From the NCBI RefSeq assembly GCF_011761345.1, contig NZ_JAASRY010000004.1, positions 62,001 to 126,000 of the forward strand: a stretch of 64,000 nt of DNA, given 5' to 3'. This stretch comes from Thalassobacillus devorans (GTDB taxonomy: Bacteria; Bacillota; Bacilli; Bacillales; Halobacillaceae). Below, piece after piece: positions 1-9,146 of the stretch. Each line of letters opens with the position of its first letter. Position 1 is the first letter of the stretch. Position numbers and translations under genes: made by a program. Below the pieces are notes generated by a model, which had not been told where the DNA came from, ran no database searches, and saw nothing but the letters and a program-made list of their open reading frames with translations.

Positions 1-577
1 CACGGTTACTCCTGCTTTAGTAGCTGACTTCTTTGAACCTGTCATCTCTGGAAGGTTCGGCCAGGTCGCATTGGAAAGCCTATTCAAACTCATTTTATTA
101 CTGGCTTATATCTACTTCATTTCCATGACACCCATTATTAAGAGAGTATTCCAGTATCATGGGGCTGAACATAAAGTAATTAATGCGTATGAAAATGGGG
201 CCCCACTGACCGTAGAAGGAGTACAAAAGCAATCACGTCTGCATTACCGTTGTGGATCCAGCTTTATTTTATTTACAGTTATCGTTGGGATGTTTGTTTA
301 TATGTTTGTTGCCACAGATCCACTGTGGTGGAGGATCGTTAACCGGATCTTTCTCATACCGATCGTTATTGGGCTTTCCTTTGAAGTTTTACAACTAACG
401 AATAAAGTAAGAAACGTTCCCCTTTTAAAGGTATTAGGTTACCCAGGACTGTGGCTGCAGCTCCTGACAACCAAGGAACCAAAAGACGATCAAGTGGAAG
501 TTGCATTACATTCTTTTAAAAAAGTGCTTGAAAATGATGAAAATGACCGAAAAGGTGGTATACAGATAGTAGGGTGA
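1..577 (+). CDS. yqhQ: DUF1385 membrane protein YqhQ (5' end outside window)
   Basis: The reading frame is open from the left edge, so the N-terminus is missing; about 191 C-terminal residues are visible. The motif YHGAEHKVINAYENG and the following RCGSSF are typical of the DUF1385/YqhQ family, a conserved Firmicute membrane protein of unknown function. At least three hydrophobic segments are visible, one before the motif and two after it, and the C-terminus is charged. A TTG at 71 could be mistaken for a start, but upstream codons continue the family sequence. The next gene starts 33 bases downstream, as in the B. subtilis yqhQ-yqhP order. Confidence 0.85.
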   Translation, partial: TVTPALVADFFEPVISGRFGQVALESLFKLILLLAYIYFISMTPIIKRVFQYHGAEHKVINAYENGAPLTVEGVQKQSRLHYRCGSSFILFTVIVGMFVYMFVATDPLWWRIVNRIFLIPIVIGLSFEVLQLTNKVRNVPLLKVLGYPGLWLQLLTTKEPKDDQVEVALHSFKKVLENDENDRKGGIQIVG

Positions 578-610
578 TCTCTTAACGATTTGAAAATGGA
601 AGGGAGGCAC

Positions 611-1006
611 ATGAAAATCATGCCACGCAGTCGTATGACTCCTGTCATTTATATTTTGATTGGGCTTGCAGTCGTTGGTCTGGTAATGAAACTGGCGACA
701 GATGCCATGGGTCTTTTGACAAACCTGTTGATTATGGTAGGTGTCGCAGCAGTTCTTTACTTCGTGCTTAATCATTTTCTGATGAAAAGAAGAGGTGGGT
801 CATCAGATGAAATGAAAAAATACAAACAAGCTGTCAAGCAGTCGAAAAAGAAGTACAAAGGGAATGAAAGTAGTACAAAACCTACTGGAAAATCTACCTT
901 CAATCCATCCCCTGTCCTGAATAAAAAGAAACGAAAAACAAGTGCTGCACACCTGCGAGTTATCGAAGGCAATAAAAACAAGAAAAAAAATCGAGCCTCA
1001 TCCTAA
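611..1006 (+). CDS. yqhP: YqhP/SA1362-like small membrane protein
   Basis: A 131-residue protein with two hydrophobic segments in the first 55 residues followed by a strongly basic, low-complexity tail rich in Lys, Ser and Asn. This is the architecture of the SA1362/YqhP family found next to yqhQ; its function is unknown. I start it at ATG 611 because AGGGAGG lies just upstream. The ATG at 620 is also possible given the short spacing, and an in-frame TTG at 590 has no good ribosome site. The stop codon lies inside the convergent terminator. Confidence 0.7.
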   Translation: MKIMPRSRMTPVIYILIGLAVVGLVMKLATDAMGLLTNLLIMVGVAAVLYFVLNHFLMKRRGGSSDEMKKYKQAVKQSKKKYKGNESSTKPTGKSTFNPSPVLNKKKRKTSAAHLRVIEGNKNKKKNRASS

Positions 1007-1026
1007 GATGAAGCTCGATTTTTTAT
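989..1026. terminator. Bidirectional intrinsic terminator
   Basis: AATCGAGC...GCTCGATT stem flanked by an A-run on the left and a T-run on the right. It serves the + strand yqhQ-yqhP pair and the - strand patatin gene. Confidence 0.85.
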
Positions 1027-1913
1027 TTTCTCCATTTTCCCATAAAAATTTCCGCATGCTCTCTTCCAATTTGAATCAACTCATCTTTTTGGTTCTCATT
1101 CAAGTGAAAATCAGTTGTATCTATTGTAGTTACTGGAATAAAGAGAATATCTGCACTCTTAGATTTGGAAATATACCGCGCATCGTGCGCTTGCTTCATA
1201 GTAGAAAAAAGCGCATGGAACATTTCGATTGAATTATTGATTTTCCTTTCCGGCAGCTGGTTGGGTGGATTGCTAAGTTTCATTCCCAGTATAGGTCTGA
1301 TCCGCTTGCCATCACGATTTTCCAGTGACCAAATCGGGAAATTGCTAAGCAATCCACCGTCTACTACGATAGATTTGACGTTTCCCTTGCCTTGTAATTT
1401 GACTGGACTAAAAAAATAGGGAAGTCCCGCACTCATCCTTACGGCTTTCGCTATTGGAAATTGGTAAGGGTCAATATTATAGTAGGTCTCTAAGTCATCA
1501 GGTACAACCAATATCCTCCCAAGGGTCAAGTCAGAACAAATGATCTTCAGTTTTCCATCAGGCAGATCACGAAACGTATAGATACCCTTAGCCGCAAGAC
1601 GGTCATATAACCAACGTTCAAGCCGATCCCCTTTATATAAACCCATGCGAAAATACAATAACAACCATTTGGTAAAAGGGATAAGCCGGTCCACCAAAGG
1701 AGGGTCGACGAATGTTTCAAAATCTAATTCTCTGAGGACAGCTTCAAGTTCATTGACACGATATCCTGCTGCAAGCAGACTGGCGGTGATTGCTCCCGCA
1801 GAGGTTCCAGCCATCCTTTGAAAGGTATAACCTCTATTTTCCACCACCTGCAACGCTCCCACAAAGGCAAGAGCTTTTACCCCGCCCCCTGAAAAAACAC
1901 CATCGATTTTCAT
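1023..1913 (-). CDS. yqhO: Patatin-like phospholipase (YqhO family)
   Basis: A 296-residue patatin-domain acyl hydrolase. Visible motifs are the oxyanion-hole loop GGGVKA (residues 9-14), the nucleophile elbow GTSAG (Ser38) and the catalytic aspartate in VDGG (Asp185), forming the Ser-Asp dyad of the family. Substrate is probably a lipid acyl ester; the physiological role is not known. No signal peptide is visible, so it is probably cytoplasmic or membrane-associated. The start ATG 1913 has an AAGGAGGGG ribosome site. It converges with yqhP and lies downstream of mntR, as in B. subtilis. Confidence 0.85.
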   Translation of the reverse strand: MKIDGVFSGGGVKALAFVGALQVVENRGYTFQRMAGTSAGAITASLLAAGYRVNELEAVLRELDFETFVDPPLVDRLIPFTKWLLLYFRMGLYKGDRLERWLYDRLAAKGIYTFRDLPDGKLKIICSDLTLGRILVVPDDLETYYNIDPYQFPIAKAVRMSAGLPYFFSPVKLQGKGNVKSIVVDGGLLSNFPIWSLENRDGKRIRPILGMKLSNPPNQLPERKINNSIEMFHALFSTMKQAHDARYISKSKSADILFIPVTTIDTTDFHLNENQKDELIQIGREHAEIFMGKWRK

Positions 1914-1984
1914 AGGTCCCCTCCTTAGAGGCCATTTGTTTCATATATAAGGAGTTACAGGCTCGTATAGAACCGAAAAATCAC

Positions 1985-2020
1985 GAAAAAAAGACGCCCT
2001 TTCTTCAAGGTACGTCTTTA
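1985..2020 (-). terminator. Intrinsic terminator after mntR
   Basis: On the minus strand AAAGACG...CGTCTTT encloses a short inner pairing and is followed by a run of seven T. Confidence 0.7.
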
Positions 2021-2030
2021 CTGCTTGGTT

Positions 2031-2459
2031 TTATGTGGTTTCTTTTTCATTATTTTCTTGTACTTGCCGCAGCCCTTTAATTCTTGTTTCATCTTCTTCA
2101 AAATACTGCACCAGGTCACCTATACGATCGATGGAGTTCCAGCTTAAATGGTGTTCGATGCCTTCAACATCTTCATAGATATTTTCATCATCCACACCGA
2201 TGATTTCGAGGAATTGTTCCAACAATTCATGCCGGTAAACGAGACGCTTTCCTATCTTTTTACCTTTCGCCGTTAAAACAAGACCCCGGTATTTTTCATA
2301 ATTCAGGTATTGGTCCCTATCCAATTTCTGTACCATTTTTGTTACAGAGGAAGGGTGGACACTCAACGCTTCTGCAATATCAGAGACCCGTGCATATCCC
2401 TTCTCCTCTATCAGCATATATATTTGTTCAATATAGTCCTCCATACTCGGTGTCGGCAT
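2031..2459 (-). CDS. mntR: Manganese-responsive repressor MntR (DtxR family)
   Basis: A 142-residue DtxR-family regulator, almost superimposable on B. subtilis MntR. It has an N-terminal winged helix (about residues 20-70, with [12 protein letters not shown] as recognition region) and a metal-binding/dimerisation domain with RHELLEQF and EGIEHHLSW. Starting at ATG 2459 (GGGGGATTAGC ribosome site) puts Asp8 and Glu11 in their known Mn-ligand positions; a further upstream in-frame ATG would add 17 unrelated residues. In the family it represses Mn2+ uptake genes when manganese is plentiful. No transporter gene is adjacent. Confidence 0.95.
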   Translation of the reverse strand: MPTPSMEDYIEQIYMLIEEKGYARVSDIAEALSVHPSSVTKMVQKLDRDQYLNYEKYRGLVLTAKGKKIGKRLVYRHELLEQFLEIIGVDDENIYEDVEGIEHHLSWNSIDRIGDLVQYFEEDETRIKGLRQVQENNEKETT

Positions 2460-2593
2460 GCTAATCCCCCAATACTGCCTATCTGGATATGTATAATAAA
2501 AATCATACACTAATTTCTAAAAAGTGACAAGAAAGACCCTATCAGAATAACCATCGGAAAGTCTTTTCGCCCGGTTTATTTATTCGAATAGCA

Positions 2594-2622
2594 AAACCCT
2601 GCAGCTGAATTGCCGCAGGGTT
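2594..2622 (-). terminator. Hairpin after nrdJ, possible terminator
   Basis: AACCCTGC...GCAGGGTT, an 8-bp stem just past the nrdJ stop. The T-run is short, so termination may be partial. Confidence 0.5.
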
Positions 2623-2633
2623 CATTACTTAAA

Positions 2634-5201
2634 TTATAACCCACACTTTAACTGGGCATTACAATTCGTGCAAGTATTACAACCGCCAATATCTTCCACT
2701 TTTCCTTTACGGCATACCGGACAAGTGTTTCCAACTTCTGAACCAATCGTTACATCCGTTTTTGTTAATTCCTGTACGGTATCCATTAATACTACCCGAG
2801 GTTTTTTATCTTCTTCAAATTCAAATTCTGTCTGTTCGCCCTCAAAATCATTTTCTTCGGCTTTAAGCGTCAGTACCTGTGAATCACGGCTGCCATCGAC
2901 ATAAACCGTTCCACCTTTGGCGCCTCCACGATACAGACGCTGGTACACACTTTCCACCTGCTCGACAGAATAACCTTTTGGAGCATTGACAGTTTTAGAG
3001 ATAGAACTGTCGACCCAGCGCTGGATCACACATTGGGTATCCGCATGGGCTTCCGGCGATAACCCCATCGCAGTTACAAACCAATCAGGCAGGTGGTCAG
3101 GATCCTGCTCAGGATGGTGATCCAAGTATTCCTGGACGATGTCCGCTTTCACCTCTATGAACTTACCTAATCGTCCACTTCTGTAGTAAGAAAAAGAGAA
3201 ATACGGCTCAAGTCCTGTTGAAACTCCTACCATCGTACCTGTACTGCCAGTAGGCGCTACAGTCAACAGGTGGGAGTTGCGGATGCCATGGTCAAGAATT
3301 GCTTTCCGAATATCCTCTGGCATTTGTTTCATATACCCTGTATCGATAAACTGCTGGCGTAATTCTTCCGTTTCCTTATCGGTATCTCCTATCAAATAAG
3401 GAAAGCTCCCTTTTTCTTTCGCCAGCTCAATAGAAACACGATAGGCAGTGGTGGCAATCGTTTCAAAAATTTCATCCACCAGTTTGTTGCCTTCTTTTGA
3501 ACCATATTCCGTTTCACAGTAGATTAGCAGGTCATGAAGCCCCATGACACCCAGACCGACACGACGCTCACCAAGCGCCTGCTTACGGTTCTCTTCCAGG
3601 AAGTAAGGCGTCGCATCGATGACATTATCCTGCATCCGCACGCCGGTTTCTACTGTCTTCTTCAATTTATCGTAATTGACTTTTTTATTCTCTTTGTCCG
3701 CCATCGCTGCCAGATTGACGGCAGCAAGGTTACAAACAGAATAAGGAGCAAGAGGCTGTTCACCGCAAGGGTTGGTTGCAACTACTTTTTGTCCATAGGC
3801 AGTAGCATTCGTTTTTTCGTTAGCATTATCAATAAAGAAGATGCCAGGCTCTGCCGAATAAGTGGCACAGATGTTAATCAAATTCCACAGTTCTTTTGCT
3901 TTGATTTTCCTGTACGTACGAACGTCGTATCCTTTGGCTTTCCATTCCCGTACGTCGCCAACTTTATGCCATTCAGCATTATATTCATCCATTTCCTGAG
4001 GAGTGTAATTTTCCACATCCGGGAAACGAAGATGGTAATCTTCGTCATTCTCTACTGCTTCCATAAATTCTTTAGTGATGCAGACGGAAATATTGGCTCC
4101 TGTAAGGAAATCCGGGTTATGAACGGTATAAGTCCCTCCGGTCAACAGCTTTTCTTCCGCTTCCCTAATAGCCTGTTCTGTAAAACCGCCATAGCCCGGC
4201 ATGTTTTTATAGTTCACAACACTTTGATACATATCACGCTCTGTTTCTGTTAAAGGAGTGAACTTCAGTTTTTCCTGAGCTAATCGCTTAATTTGTCCAT
4301 CTTCCGTGTTCTCAATCAAGAAACGGAGAATCCGGGGGTTCTGCATCTTCGAAATAATGAATTCCAGAACATCCGGATGCCAGTCCGCAAGCATAATCAT
4401 CTGAGCCCCTCTTCTTGATCCGCCCTGCTCGACCAGGTGGGTTAGCTTGGCAATATCATCCAGCCAGGATACGGAACCAGAGGACTTCCCATTTACGCCT
4501 CTCGCCAAGGCGTTACGCGGCCGTAATGTCGATCCATTCGTTCCGACGCCACCTCCACGGGACATGATTTCCATCACTTGCTTTCGATGATCAGATATTC
4601 CTTCTCTGGAATCCTGTACAAACGGCATGACGTAGCAGTTGAAGTAAGTAACATCAGTATTGGCACCCGCTCCATAGAGGACTCGGCCTGCCGGTACAAA
4701 ATTCAATTCAGAGAGTTCATTATAAAATTCCTGATACCAGGTATGCTTTTTCTCCGGATCTGTTTCTACCTCCGCCAATCCGGTTGCATTACGCATAGCA
4801 ATTTGTTCGTAAAATATTTCCAACGGCTTATCAATCGTATCCATATTCCGTGTTATTATCCCTGTTTCGCGTTCTTCCTCATTGTCCAGTACATGAACAA
4901 ATTCCTGTTCAACCTTGACTTTCGCCCTTTTCGCTTCCCAGTCAATCGATTCAATGAACCCCAGACCACGTGCAGGGAAATTCGGATCTTCCTTCACTGT
5001 TAGTACCACAAAATCCCCTTCGCCTAAAGTCAATCTTTCTGTATCTTTAAAGGCGTATCGATCCAGCATGACAAGACGCGATACGCCTTTATGTGTAATT
5101 TTCATATCCGATTCAATCTCATGAACCTGAGGGAATTGTCGAATATCTTTATTCAACCGCTCTACGTCAATGTTTGTATGAGATTCAGCAGTAGTTGGCA
5201 T
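2634..5201 (-). CDS. nrdJ: Adenosylcobalamin-dependent class II ribonucleotide reductase
   Basis: An 855-residue class II ribonucleotide reductase reducing ribonucleotides to deoxyribonucleotides using adenosylcobalamin, without oxygen dependence. Visible family features are FNCYVMPF in the N-terminal half, the active-site finger loop NPCGEQPLAPYSVCNL, the PTGSTGTMVG loop, and a C-terminal cysteine cluster (CPVC, CNTC, CNAQLKC) that relays reducing equivalents and probably binds zinc. ATG 5201 is preferred over the adjacent TTG 5204 because of the AAGGGAGAGG site. It stands alone, with two NrdR boxes in its promoter region. B. subtilis uses class Ib NrdEF instead, so this gene marks a different Bacillaceae lineage. 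Confidence 0.95.
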   Translation of the reverse strand: MPTTAESHTNIDVERLNKDIRQFPQVHEIESDMKITHKGVSRLVMLDRYAFKDTERLTLGEGDFVVLTVKEDPNFPARGLGFIESIDWEAKRAKVKVEQEFVHVLDNEEERETGIITRNMDTIDKPLEIFYEQIAMRNATGLAEVETDPEKKHTWYQEFYNELSELNFVPAGRVLYGAGANTDVTYFNCYVMPFVQDSREGISDHRKQVMEIMSRGGGVGTNGSTLRPRNALARGVNGKSSGSVSWLDDIAKLTHLVEQGGSRRGAQMIMLADWHPDVLEFIISKMQNPRILRFLIENTEDGQIKRLAQEKLKFTPLTETERDMYQSVVNYKNMPGYGGFTEQAIREAEEKLLTGGTYTVHNPDFLTGANISVCITKEFMEAVENDEDYHLRFPDVENYTPQEMDEYNAEWHKVGDVREWKAKGYDVRTYRKIKAKELWNLINICATYSAEPGIFFIDNANEKTNATAYGQKVVATNPCGEQPLAPYSVCNLAAVNLAAMADKENKKVNYDKLKKTVETGVRMQDNVIDATPYFLEENRKQALGERRVGLGVMGLHDLLIYCETEYGSKEGNKLVDEIFETIATTAYRVSIELAKEKGSFPYLIGDTDKETEELRQQFIDTGYMKQMPEDIRKAILDHGIRNSHLLTVAPTGSTGTMVGVSTGLEPYFSFSYYRSGRLGKFIEVKADIVQEYLDHHPEQDPDHLPDWFVTAMGLSPEAHADTQCVIQRWVDSSISKTVNAPKGYSVEQVESVYQRLYRGGAKGGTVYVDGSRDSQVLTLKAEENDFEGEQTEFEFEEDKKPRVVLMDTVQELTKTDVTIGSEVGNTCPVCRKGKVEDIGGCNTCTNCNAQLKCGL

Positions 5202-5283
5202 CAATGAACCTCTCCCTTATCTATTTATTTTATAACGAAATGATGGTATTCTTCTTGTTGTCTGTTTATTTTATTCTACAAGT

Positions 5284-5314
5284 AACATACCACATAAAAA
5301 GAATCTTAATCAAT
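5284..5314 (-). promoter_or_regulatory. Candidate SigA promoter of nrdJ
   Basis: Minus strand TTGATT (5309-5314) and TATGTT (5284-5289) are 19 bases apart by position, slightly longer than ideal. The -35 overlaps the proximal NrdR box, consistent with repression by NrdR. Confidence 0.5.
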
Positions 5315-5355
5315 ATATTGTGTTCTTTTTTTAAAAATAACACCAGATATTGTGT
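5309..5355 (-). promoter_or_regulatory. Tandem NrdR boxes upstream of nrdJ
   Basis: Two 16-bp imperfect palindromes match the NrdR box type ACACwATATwTwGTGT. The minus-strand sequence ACACAATATATTGATT is at 5309-5324 and ACACAATATCTGGTGT at 5340-5355. They begin 31 bases apart, about three helical turns, the spacing described for NrdR operators. They lie about 110-155 bases ahead of nrdJ, overlapping the candidate -35. Confidence 0.85.
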
Positions 5356-5569
5356 TTAGAACGAAGAGGTTTGTTTTTGTCAATCTTAAAAACATGCGAA
5401 AAAGATAGAGAACCAGAGATAAAATAAGTTAATATGCCCTTTTTCCTCGCAGGTAAACTTTTTTATCATTTGCAAGATATGACATTTTTCACCACAACCT
5501 TACTTCGTGATGATACATAATTTTGTTAGTCTCTGTTAAACATTGTTGTTAATTTACCATAAAAGGTCT

Positions 5570-5796
5570 ATTCAATTAAAGGGCCGGGAAATTGCGAGAC
5601 TTCGATGGGAGAATAGTACATGGTGAGATCCCGCAGGGCTTTAAGCCCGAGGAAGCTCACCGTATGCCCATGGAAAGCGAGTAATTACCCTGACCTCCAA
5701 ACCGTTACTACCGTAACGGAAACAACATATCTCGAAACTGAGTCTTCATTTAAAGGAATCTTTAATTGTAAAATCGGCTCTGAGAATTAACAGAGC
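5570..5796. repeat. GC-rich dispersed intergenic repeat, copy A
   Basis: A non-coding element richer in G+C than its surroundings. It begins TTCAATTAAAGGGCC and contains a core at about 5594-5685 (GCGAGACT...GGTGAGATCCCGCAG...GAGGAAGCTCACC...GGAAAGCGA), then a CCGTTAC/GTAACGG hairpin at about 5701-5719. It ends with CTTCATTTAAAGG...TTAACAGAG. The core is homologous to the reverse complement of the core of copy B (35983-36324), while both right flanks match in the same orientation. Similar core sequences are, as far as I recall, common between genes of Bacillus and halophilic Bacillaceae. The stretch 5356-5569 shows nothing I recognise. Confidence 0.75.
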
Positions 5797-5813
5797 TTTT
5801 CTATAAAAACTCT

Positions 5814-5842
5814 TTGAAAAGTTGGTCAAACATCCATATAAT
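5814..5842 (+). promoter_or_regulatory. SigA promoter of yqhL
   Basis: TTGAAA (5814-5819), 17-base spacer, TATAAT (5837-5842), ending 35 bases before the yqhL start. Confidence 0.8.
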
Positions 5843-5877
5843 AGATAAGGGAATAGACAAATGGGGGTAGGAACCAA

Positions 5878-6249
5878 ATGGAATTATTAATCATTACGCT
5901 CATCGTATTAATTGGATTTGGGCTATATAGATTTTTCAAAACACGTAAAATCCTGACAACATTGACTGAAGATGAATTCAGACAAGGCTACAGGAAAGCG
6001 CAACTCATTGATGTCAGGGAACCGAAGGAATTCAAAGGCGGTCACATTCTTGGAGCACGTAACATTCCTTTATCCCAACTGAATCACCGCCTAACCGAAC
6101 TGCGTAAAGATCAGCCAGTTTACATGTATTGTCAAAGTGGCTCACGTTCTGCCCGAGCAGCTGCAATTCTTCATAAAAAAGGATATCGCGATTTGAATCA
6201 GCTAAAAGGCGGATTCAAGCACTGGGGCGGAAAAATTAAAAAAGGTTAA
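5878..6249 (+). CDS. yqhL: Membrane-anchored rhodanese-domain protein YqhL
   Basis: A 123-residue protein: one N-terminal transmembrane segment (about residues 3-20), then a single rhodanese domain (about 28-120). The active-site loop YCQSGSRS places the catalytic cysteine at Cys85. Such domains carry persulfide sulfur; the specific acceptor is unknown. The start is fixed by a GGGGGTAGG ribosome site and its own SigA promoter. It is monocistronic and ends in a bidirectional terminator shared with gcvPB, with the same neighbourhood as B. subtilis yqhL. Confidence 0.85.
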   Translation: MELLIITLIVLIGFGLYRFFKTRKILTTLTEDEFRQGYRKAQLIDVREPKEFKGGHILGARNIPLSQLNHRLTELRKDQPVYMYCQSGSRSARAAAILHKKGYRDLNQLKGGFKHWGGKIKKG

Positions 6250-6270
6250 TATGAATCTCATGTTTCTCAT

Positions 6271-6305
6271 AACAAAAAAGCATCCTGTTTGGATGCTTTT
6301 TTGTT
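6271..6305. terminator. Bidirectional intrinsic terminator
   Basis: AAGCATCC-TGTTT-GGATGCTT stem with A-run left and T-run right, between yqhL (+) and gcvPB (-). Confidence 0.9.
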
Positions 6306-6315
6306 GTTCTTTTTA

Positions 6316-7779
6316 TCAGCTATCTTTGTTATAACGAAGAACAGGCTTTCTTGCTGCTGTAGTCTCGTCCATACGACTCACCACGGTCGTATGAGGTGCT
6401 TCCTGCACAATTTCAGGATCCTCTTTCGCTTCATTAGAAATCTGGATCATTGCATCAACGAATGCGTCGAGAGTTTCTTTCGATTCCGTTTCCGTTGGCT
6501 CTACCATCAACGCTTCTTCCACATTTAACGGGAAGTAGATAGTTGGCGGATGGTATCCAAAGTCTAACAGACGCTTTGCAATATCCAGAGTTCGAACCCC
6601 TAATTTCTTCTGGCTCTTTCCTGATAATACAAATTCATGTTTACAATGCTGATTAAACGGCAAGTCATATTCCTTCTCCAGACGTCTCATCATATAGTTT
6701 GCATTCAATACAGCATATTCGCTTACTTTCTTCAGCCCTTCCGCTCCCATGGTACGAATATAAGTATAAGCACGAACGTTAATACCGAAATTACCATAGT
6801 ACGGCTTCACACGGCCAATTGATTTAGGACGATCGTAATCAAAACCGAATTGTTCTCCCCTTTTAATTAAAACCGGCTTAGGTAAATAGGCAGCAAATTC
6901 TTCTGTTACGCCTACAGGTCCAGAACCAGGACCTCCCCCGCCGTGTGGGCCGGTGAATGTCTTATGAAGGTTCAAGTGCACAACATCGAATCCCATGTCT
7001 CCAGGACGAGCATAACCAAGAATAGCGTTAAGATTGGCCCCATCATAATAGAGCTTTCCACCTGCATCATGGATAATCTCTGCCATTTCCAATATATGTT
7101 CTTCGAATAGGCCAAGCGTGTTCGGATTAGTCAGCATCAGTGCTGCTGTATCTTCGCCGACGACGCGTTTCAAATCCTCCAAGTCAACAAGACCACGATC
7201 ATCAGACTTCACTGTCACCGCCTCGAAACCAGCAACGGTAGCGGAGGCAGGATTCGTCCCATGGGCAGAGTCAGGTACGATTACCTTCGTGCGGCCAAAA
7301 TCACCATTTGCTTCATGGAAGGCACGAATCATCATAAGACCTGTCCATTCCCCATGTGCCCCTGCCGCAGGCTGTAAGGTTACTGTGTGCATGCCAGTAA
7401 TTTCAGCCAGGATTGTTTGTAAATCGTACATCAGCTCTAATGCACCCTGGACGGTTTCTTCAGCCTGGTAAGGATGAATATGACTAAAACCAGTCAATCG
7501 CGCGATATCTTCATTCACTTTCGGATTATATTTCATCGTACAAGAACCAAGCGGATAGAAGCCAGAGTCTACTCCGTGGTTGCGGGTAGACAAAGCAGTA
7601 TAATGCCGCATGATCTGCAATTCACTTACTTCCGGCAAATCTGCTTCCGTCTCACGGATATAACTCTCGTCAAACATATCGGTTAAATCTACTTCAGGAA
7701 CGTCCATTTCCGGTAGACTGAATCCTGTGCGACTTTCTTGGCTGTGTTCAAATATGAGTGGAAAATCTTGATTAGCCAT
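6316..7779 (-). CDS. gcvPB: Glycine dehydrogenase (decarboxylating) subunit 2
   Basis: A 487-residue C-terminal half of the split P-protein of the glycine cleavage system. With GcvPA and pyridoxal phosphate it decarboxylates glycine and passes the aminomethyl group to lipoyl-GcvH. The PLP-binding lysine is in [16 protein letters not shown] (Lys273), followed by the glycine-rich loop. [10 protein letters not shown] and [10 protein letters not shown] are further conserved blocks. Its start overlaps the end of gcvPA by 8 bases and has a GGGGGAT ribosome site, so the two subunits are translationally coupled. It is the last gene of the riboswitch-controlled operon. gcvH is not in the window. Confidence 0.97.
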   Translation of the reverse strand: MANQDFPLIFEHSQESRTGFSLPEMDVPEVDLTDMFDESYIRETEADLPEVSELQIMRHYTALSTRNHGVDSGFYPLGSCTMKYNPKVNEDIARLTGFSHIHPYQAEETVQGALELMYDLQTILAEITGMHTVTLQPAAGAHGEWTGLMMIRAFHEANGDFGRTKVIVPDSAHGTNPASATVAGFEAVTVKSDDRGLVDLEDLKRVVGEDTAALMLTNPNTLGLFEEHILEMAEIIHDAGGKLYYDGANLNAILGYARPGDMGFDVVHLNLHKTFTGPHGGGGPGSGPVGVTEEFAAYLPKPVLIKRGEQFGFDYDRPKSIGRVKPYYGNFGINVRAYTYIRTMGAEGLKKVSEYAVLNANYMMRRLEKEYDLPFNQHCKHEFVLSGKSQKKLGVRTLDIAKRLLDFGYHPPTIYFPLNVEEALMVEPTETESKETLDAFVDAMIQISNEAKEDPEIVQEAPHTTVVSRMDETTAARKPVLRYNKDS

Positions 7780-9121
7780 TTATATCCCCCAATTCCTGCG
7801 CGAAGTTATCGATTTCATCTTTTGTCCGAATCTCTGTCACCGCGATCAGCATGTGTCCTGCTAACTTGCTATAGCTTGCACCCAGATCATAGCCCCCGAT
7901 AAATCCTTTTTCCAGTAGTTTTTTGTTTGCTTTCTGGACATCGGTTCCTAAATTTATGACCAATTCGTTGAAAAACGGACCTGTATACGCGACATTCACT
8001 CCATTGTTTTCTAATGCTTTCTTCATATATGCGGTCTTCTGAATATTGGTCCATGCCATTTTTTTAACTCCCTGTTTACCTAACGAGGACATGGCAACCG
8101 AGGACGCAAGAGCATTCAAAGCCTGGTTGGAACAGATGTTGGATGTCGCTTTATCACGACGAATATGTTGTTCCCTGGCTTGTAAAGTCAACACAAACCC
8201 TCTTCGTCCCTGCTCATCTTTTGTTTGCCCTACCAGGCGGCCAGGTACTTTGCGCATCAATTTCTTCGTAGTGGCAAAATAACCGCAGTGAGGCCCGCCA
8301 TATTGTGCCGGGATTCCAAATACCTGGGCATCACCGACGACGATATCCGCCCCGAATTCACCAGGTGGGGTCATGTAACCTAATGCGAGTGGGTTGCTGG
8401 AAACAATCATCATCGCTTTCTTTTGGGTATCCAATAACTCTCTAACTTCTGCCAACGGTTCGATTTGACCAAAAAAGTTCGGATATTGAAGCACTACACC
8501 AGCAGTATTTTCATCAAGTTCAGCTTCCAATGCTTTTAAATCTGTTACCCCATTTTCATGACCGATTTCAATAATTTCCACTCCAGGACCGTTTGCATAG
8601 GATTGAATGACAGCACGTGATTCCGGATGAACCGTACTTGATACAATCACTTTTTTCTTTCTGGTTGTACCAGCACTCAGGTTTACCGCTTCTGCCAGTG
8701 CAGTCCCGCCGTCATACATGGAGGAGTTTGCGACATCCATTGCTGTCAGCTCACAAATCATAGTCTGAAACTCGAAGATTGCCTGTAATTCGCCTTGCGA
8801 AATCTCCGGTTGATAAGGCGTATATGCGGTATAGAATTCTGACCGGGAAATCACATGGTCTACAATCGACGGAATATAGTGATCATAGACCCCCGCTCCG
8901 AGAAAGGAAGTGTGTGACTTCAAATTGACATTCCTATTAGCCAATTCGGTCAATTCCTTGGTAAGGTTATACTCATTTGAAGGAGGCTTGATACCTAATT
9001 CCCCTTTGAACCTTACTTTTTCAGGGATATCTTCAAATAGCTCCTCTGTTTTCCTGATTCCTATCGTATCTAACATTTCCTGTTTATCTTTTTCCGTCAT
9101 CGGTAAATAACGAAACTCCAT
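7772..9121 (-). CDS. gcvPA: Glycine dehydrogenase (decarboxylating) subunit 1
   Basis: A 449-residue N-terminal half of the split glycine decarboxylase, which pairs with GcvPB. It is typical of Firmicutes and archaea; many other bacteria have one fused ~950-residue GcvP. Conserved blocks include [40 protein letters not shown] and a C-terminal [13 protein letters not shown] stretch. The start at ATG 9121 has GGGGGATTTATC upstream and lies 25 bases after gcvT, in the same operon under glycine riboswitch control. Confidence 0.97.
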   Translation of the reverse strand: MEFRYLPMTEKDKQEMLDTIGIRKTEELFEDIPEKVRFKGELGIKPPSNEYNLTKELTELANRNVNLKSHTSFLGAGVYDHYIPSIVDHVISRSEFYTAYTPYQPEISQGELQAIFEFQTMICELTAMDVANSSMYDGGTALAEAVNLSAGTTRKKKVIVSSTVHPESRAVIQSYANGPGVEIIEIGHENGVTDLKALEAELDENTAGVVLQYPNFFGQIEPLAEVRELLDTQKKAMMIVSSNPLALGYMTPPGEFGADIVVGDAQVFGIPAQYGGPHCGYFATTKKLMRKVPGRLVGQTKDEQGRRGFVLTLQAREQHIRRDKATSNICSNQALNALASSVAMSSLGKQGVKKMAWTNIQKTAYMKKALENNGVNVAYTGPFFNELVINLGTDVQKANKKLLEKGFIGGYDLGASYSKLAGHMLIAVTEIRTKDEIDNFAQELGDING

Positions 9122-9146
9122 GATAAATCCCCCTGCCCTGTTTGTA

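Noticed and set aside
3534-4253. Long open frame antisense to nrdJ (about 239 codons)
   Set aside because: It lies wholly inside the nrdJ coding sequence, has no plausible ribosome site, and its protein is Cys/Phe/Ile-rich without motifs; a shadow of nrdJ codon usage.
5205-5877. Cobalamin riboswitch upstream of B12-dependent nrdJ
   Set aside because: No B12-box sequence or compatible fold seen on the minus strand; the gap is explained by NrdR boxes, a GC-rich repeat and the yqhL promoter.
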